Of a stretch of DNA of 64,000 nucleotides, positions 60,906 to 64,000 are shown piece by piece. The stretch is from Anthopleura xanthogrammica (Eukaryota; Cnidaria; Anthozoa; Actiniaria; Actiniidae): positions 21,775,578-21,839,577 of the forward strand of contig OZ025206.1 of NCBI GenBank assembly GCA_964019055.1, given 5' to 3'. The notes under the pieces were generated by a model. It was not told the DNA's origin. It saw only the letters and a program-made list of their open reading frames with translations, and did not search any database. The position numbers were made by a program, and so were the translations under genes. Each line of letters starts with the position of its first letter. Within the stretch, counting starts at the first letter, position 1.

Positions 60906-61991
60906 ATTTACATAAAAACTACAATAATCACATGATAATGAAGGGTTTACTTCCAGGCGTTCCCCGCTGTAAAGCGGTAGACTGGAACGGGGTGTTACTT
61001 CCGGGATCGGGAAGGTCGCCTTGGCGCCTTGGTAAGTAAATTTGAATTCTTCCGCTTTGATTGTTTTTATTAACAATTTCTTTAGAACATGCGGGCATTA
61101 ATAAAGGAGACGCCCGCACCTAACTTGTTGTTTTGTTATTACTGAGTCTAATGCAGTTTAGCTACAAAATGTTTTATACTCGTTCAAGGAGATAAGAGTA
61201 TAATTCAATTTTATTCTGCCTTGTGTCATAAAAGTACACGCCTTAGTTACCGACTTAGAGGCCTTGTGGCGGGGTATGTGACGTCAAAAAGCGAACTATG
61301 GACTTTGTCCTTCAGTTCCAAGAAATTTTTTGTCTTAAGTTACACTGAATACTGATTTCGATCCCATTTTACCATCAAGGGGAAAACATGAAGATCGAAA
61401 GGAATGGTTAATTAAATATTTTAAAAGCAGTCATTTCATATGAGTGGGGAACGATACGGCAAATTAGTAGTTGTGTACTGCAGCCGTACCGTATCTTACC
61501 GTAGCCGCAACTACACGGCTCAGAGTACATCGCTGAAAGGGCAATAGCAAGCCATTTCAAAGTCACCGCATGTACGTGCTGTAAGACAGTTCCGTATGTT
61601 TTTGTATAGTGTGGATTTGTCACACTAGACAATAGTAAAGAATGCAAAATCTGCTGTGCATGTGGGGAAAAAAAGAAGTCCACGAAACTAACACTCGTGA
61701 TAGGCATCCGTTTTGAAATATCTCCACTCGGTGGAGCGTTTTCATATGTATATGCGTTTACGAGGAAAACGCTCAGCATTTTTCTATTGTTTCAGTGTGA
61801 ACGCAAAGGCAAAACACATCAAAAACTATACGTTCAAACATCAAATGAAAACGTATCAACTTTTGTCATCACTGAGAACATGGAGGATTTGTAAATCATA
61901 TCGGTACTTCAGGCCCGGCAAATCCAGGCCATTTCTTATGGTAAGGTTCATACAACTCCCCAATGACCTCAAAAAATACCCCCACCCTCCC

Positions 61992-62033
<42 letters not shown>

Positions 62034-62279
62034 CCGTTGAAGAAAGAAAGAAAGAAAGCAAGCCGTTGAAGAAAGAAAAGAAAAAGCTCGCGGCATTTAA
62101 CTGTCATTAGGAAAGGGAGTGGAAAAGGGGGGGGGGGGGGTCCCAGCCACCTTCTGATCCCTTGACTAATCCATTACGATATTTTACACATATTTTATTA
62201 GTGTGTTTTTAAAATTAATCCACATAATTTCTCTTTTAGACGTTATTAAATTATCCAGTTATTATTATTATTGTTATTA

Positions 62280-62331
<52 letters not shown>

Positions 62332-62796
62332 GTGAGATAAATGCAACAGCGGCTTTAGACAAGCAAAATGTCCATAAAAATAAGGTGCACACTTCCCTCG
62401 AGTTTCATCTACTCTACTCTATAAAATATCGATAAAAAACGACGAACACTTAGGGCACCGTGTGCTCATCTCTGCAACAGTGTATGCTATGTTACCCGTA
62501 ACTACTATACGTACATTGAGGAGTGGTATAGACTTATATTACCTATGAATTGGACACAAGAAAATTCCTCGCGTAAACACGCCTAAAAGGTAGCTGGAAA
62601 TGGCTATATTTCCTCACCAAAAAACCTACGACTTTTCCGTGAGGTACTGGCCACATTTGGAAACGTTCCTTGCATGATTCATAGATGAATTTGCAAAGCA
62701 CGCGTGACTTCCCTCAGAAACTCTGTCCCCGTACAGGTAAGCAGCAGTTGTGTCGAGTGGCCGATCTCTTGAAAGTTGCATCTTTTTTTTTCTTTT
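60906..62796. other. Intergenic region between PH-PDZ gene and GPCR
   Basis: The left end holds the PH-PDZ promoter, with ATG context AAATATGGCGG and no clear TATA box. No gene is supported. Low-complexity tracts include (AAAG)n at 61994-62090, poly-G at about 62127-62140 and (ATT)n at 62259-62332. Confidence 0.6.
62259..62332. repeat. (ATT)n microsatellite
   Basis: About 70 bp of nearly pure ATT/GTT repeat. Confidence 0.95.
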
Positions 62797-63870
62797 TCAC
62801 GGCGATATATCTTGATTGTTATCGTTATATTCACTGAAATTTACAATCCTAGTTACTCTCGAGCCGCGACAGCTGTTTCTTTTAAAGATACTTTTAAAGC
62901 TAGAAAAACGGTACAATAACGGGTTCAGAGCAGCATTTACAACCATCATCAGTACTGATGCACTAAAATTTCCTGGAAAATTTGTACGAAATTGATGAGA
63001 AAATACGAATAGTATATAAACGATGTAGCTAGGCATCCAACACAGCAGAAAGGCGACAACAACGGCAAGAACACACAAAGTGACTTTCTTTTTCTTCTTT
63101 CTCTCCGTGATCTCTCGTTGTGCTGTAGGTTCGATGGTCTTCTTGAACCAGAGAGAAATGCAAATCTTTACTAAGGAAAAAATCATCAATAAAACTGAAA
63201 TACCCATTTCTGTGGCAACAATTATGGCGTGCAGCTTGCTTGTCAACTCCAATCGTTTGCAAACTACTTTGTTGGAAACATCGCGCTTTAACCAAATTGA
63301 AATCGGTAAAGACCACAAAAAAGAATAAATCCAGGATATCAAAATGAAGATTTTGGTATTTCGCAGGGAAAATCGTTGACGAAAGGAGTGAGGACGACAA
63401 ACAGCAAAGTATCGTTCCATTGATAAAGCCAAGATGGTGAATAAAGAAACGGCGGCCGCCATCCAGGCAATGTTACTAGATAACACCAGTTTACACAACC
63501 AGTCCCCAAGAACTCCATCTGGCACGGATTCACGAAAGAAAAGCAGGTATATGAACTCAGGAGCAAGAAAAATACCAAATAAAAGGTCTGCTACAGCCAA
63601 GTTTAACATCAGATAGTTTGTGGATGTTTTCATTCCTCGTTCTTTGGTGATGATGTAAATAACGAGGGAGTTTCCTGCTATATTGAAGACAAGAACAACA
63701 GAAAACAGGACAGAATAAACGATATCTTGCAACTGATACATCTTGCATCGAAATATCTGTTTCCAAGTGAGAAGAAGAGAGATATGGCAAAGAATCCAAT
63801 TCTTTTTTATAATTCTCGCTTTCGAGAAAAGATGTTCAGGTCCACATTCAAAAAAAGAAAAAACACTCAA
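62797..63870 (-). CDS. Class A (rhodopsin-family) GPCR, intronless
   Basis: The frame has 357 codons. A start at 63741 (MYQLQD, residue 44 of the long frame) would give 314 residues and a very short N-terminus, so the true start is uncertain. Class A hallmarks appear in order: TM1 FNIAGNSLVIYII, TM2 LNLAVADLLFG, a conserved Cys before TM3 (DWLCKLV), TM3-end ERYFAVCRP (ERY for DRY), TM4 ISWIYSFLWSLP, a second-loop Cys (VVCKRL), a basic third loop (ERKKKKKV), TM6 FLLCWMPSY and TM7 NAALNPLLYRFSS. The Cys pair can form the usual extracellular disulfide. Single-exon receptors of this kind form large cnidarian families; the ligand is unknown, with peptide or amine both possible. The C-terminal tail is short, with Asn/Asp-rich sequence and no clear palmitoylation site. 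Confidence 0.9.
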   Translation of the reverse strand: MSVFSFFECGPEHLFSKARIIKKNWILCHISLLLTWKQIFRCKMYQLQDIVYSVLFSVVLVFNIAGNSLVIYIITKERGMKTSTNYLMLNLAVADLLFGIFLAPEFIYLLFFRESVPDGVLGDWLCKLVLSSNIAWMAAAVSLFTILALSMERYFAVCRPHSFRQRFSLRNTKIFILISWIYSFLWSLPISIWLKRDVSNKVVCKRLELTSKLHAIIVATEMGISVLLMIFSLVKICISLWFKKTIEPTAQREITERKKKKKVTLCVLAVVVAFLLCWMPSYIVYILFVFSHQFRTNFPGNFSASVLMMVVNAALNPLLYRFSSFKSIFKRNSCRGSRVTRIVNFSEYNDNNQDISP

Positions 63871-64000
63871 TCGACAGCAAACGATGCCAAATTTTCTGAA
63901 CGAATCAAATTAGCATCATAGTTAGCATTGACAACGCGATCCATGTGTCGCAAAATGCTTACATTCAGATTTAATCTGATTGGATACTGAAAAAATCTAA

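Overview
This is a piece of animal nuclear DNA, most likely from an anthozoan cnidarian such as a stony coral. It is AT-rich. It has small phase-conserved exons, GT-AG introns, dense short inverted-repeat (MITE-like) elements, tRNA-derived SINE-like repeats and CR1/L2-like LINE debris. ShK-like cysteine domains joined to a uromodulin-type D8C domain fit a cnidarian. No operon, bacterial or viral gene order is present. The species call is inference.

Region 1 (1-15567) is a local tandem duplication with a period of about 10.33 kb. Copy B holds a complete secreted-protein gene (9022-11117): signal peptide, acidic prosegment, basic cleavage site, two ShK-like cysteine modules and a D8C domain. 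Copy A (1-4412) shows only the last two coding exons, because the rest lies left of the window. The D8C exon reads the same in both copies. The copies differ by a 140-bp MITE, by LINE structure and by small indels. Region 2 (15568-17694) is intergenic and holds a 460-bp inverted-repeat element.

Region 3 (17695-25179, minus) is a ten-exon cyclin T gene, the regulatory subunit of P-TEFb. Every splice phase closes, giving 596 residues. Region 4 (26153-36317, plus) is hyccin/FAM126, which scaffolds the plasma-membrane PI4KA complex. It lies head to head with cyclin T across about 1 kb that carries an NRF1-like motif, and it has two possible C-termini. Region 5 (36318-39612) is intergenic and repeat-rich.

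Region 6 (39613-60905, minus) is a 25-exon gene model of 1341 residues: an N-terminal PH domain, a disordered middle, a tamalin/CYTIP-like PDZ domain, a short coiled coil and a long disordered C-terminal exon. It contains three exons of 16-24 nt. Its introns are packed with MITEs and antisense SINE-like elements that end in a 57-bp minisatellite. Region 7 (60906-64000) is mostly non-coding and ends with an intronless class A GPCR (62797-63870, minus).

The genes look like unrelated neighbours: transcription elongation, phosphoinositide signalling, a membrane scaffold, a receptor and a tandemly duplicated secreted peptide gene. The most unusual items are the ShK/D8C gene pair, the PH-PDZ gene and several small transposon families that can be defined from this window alone.
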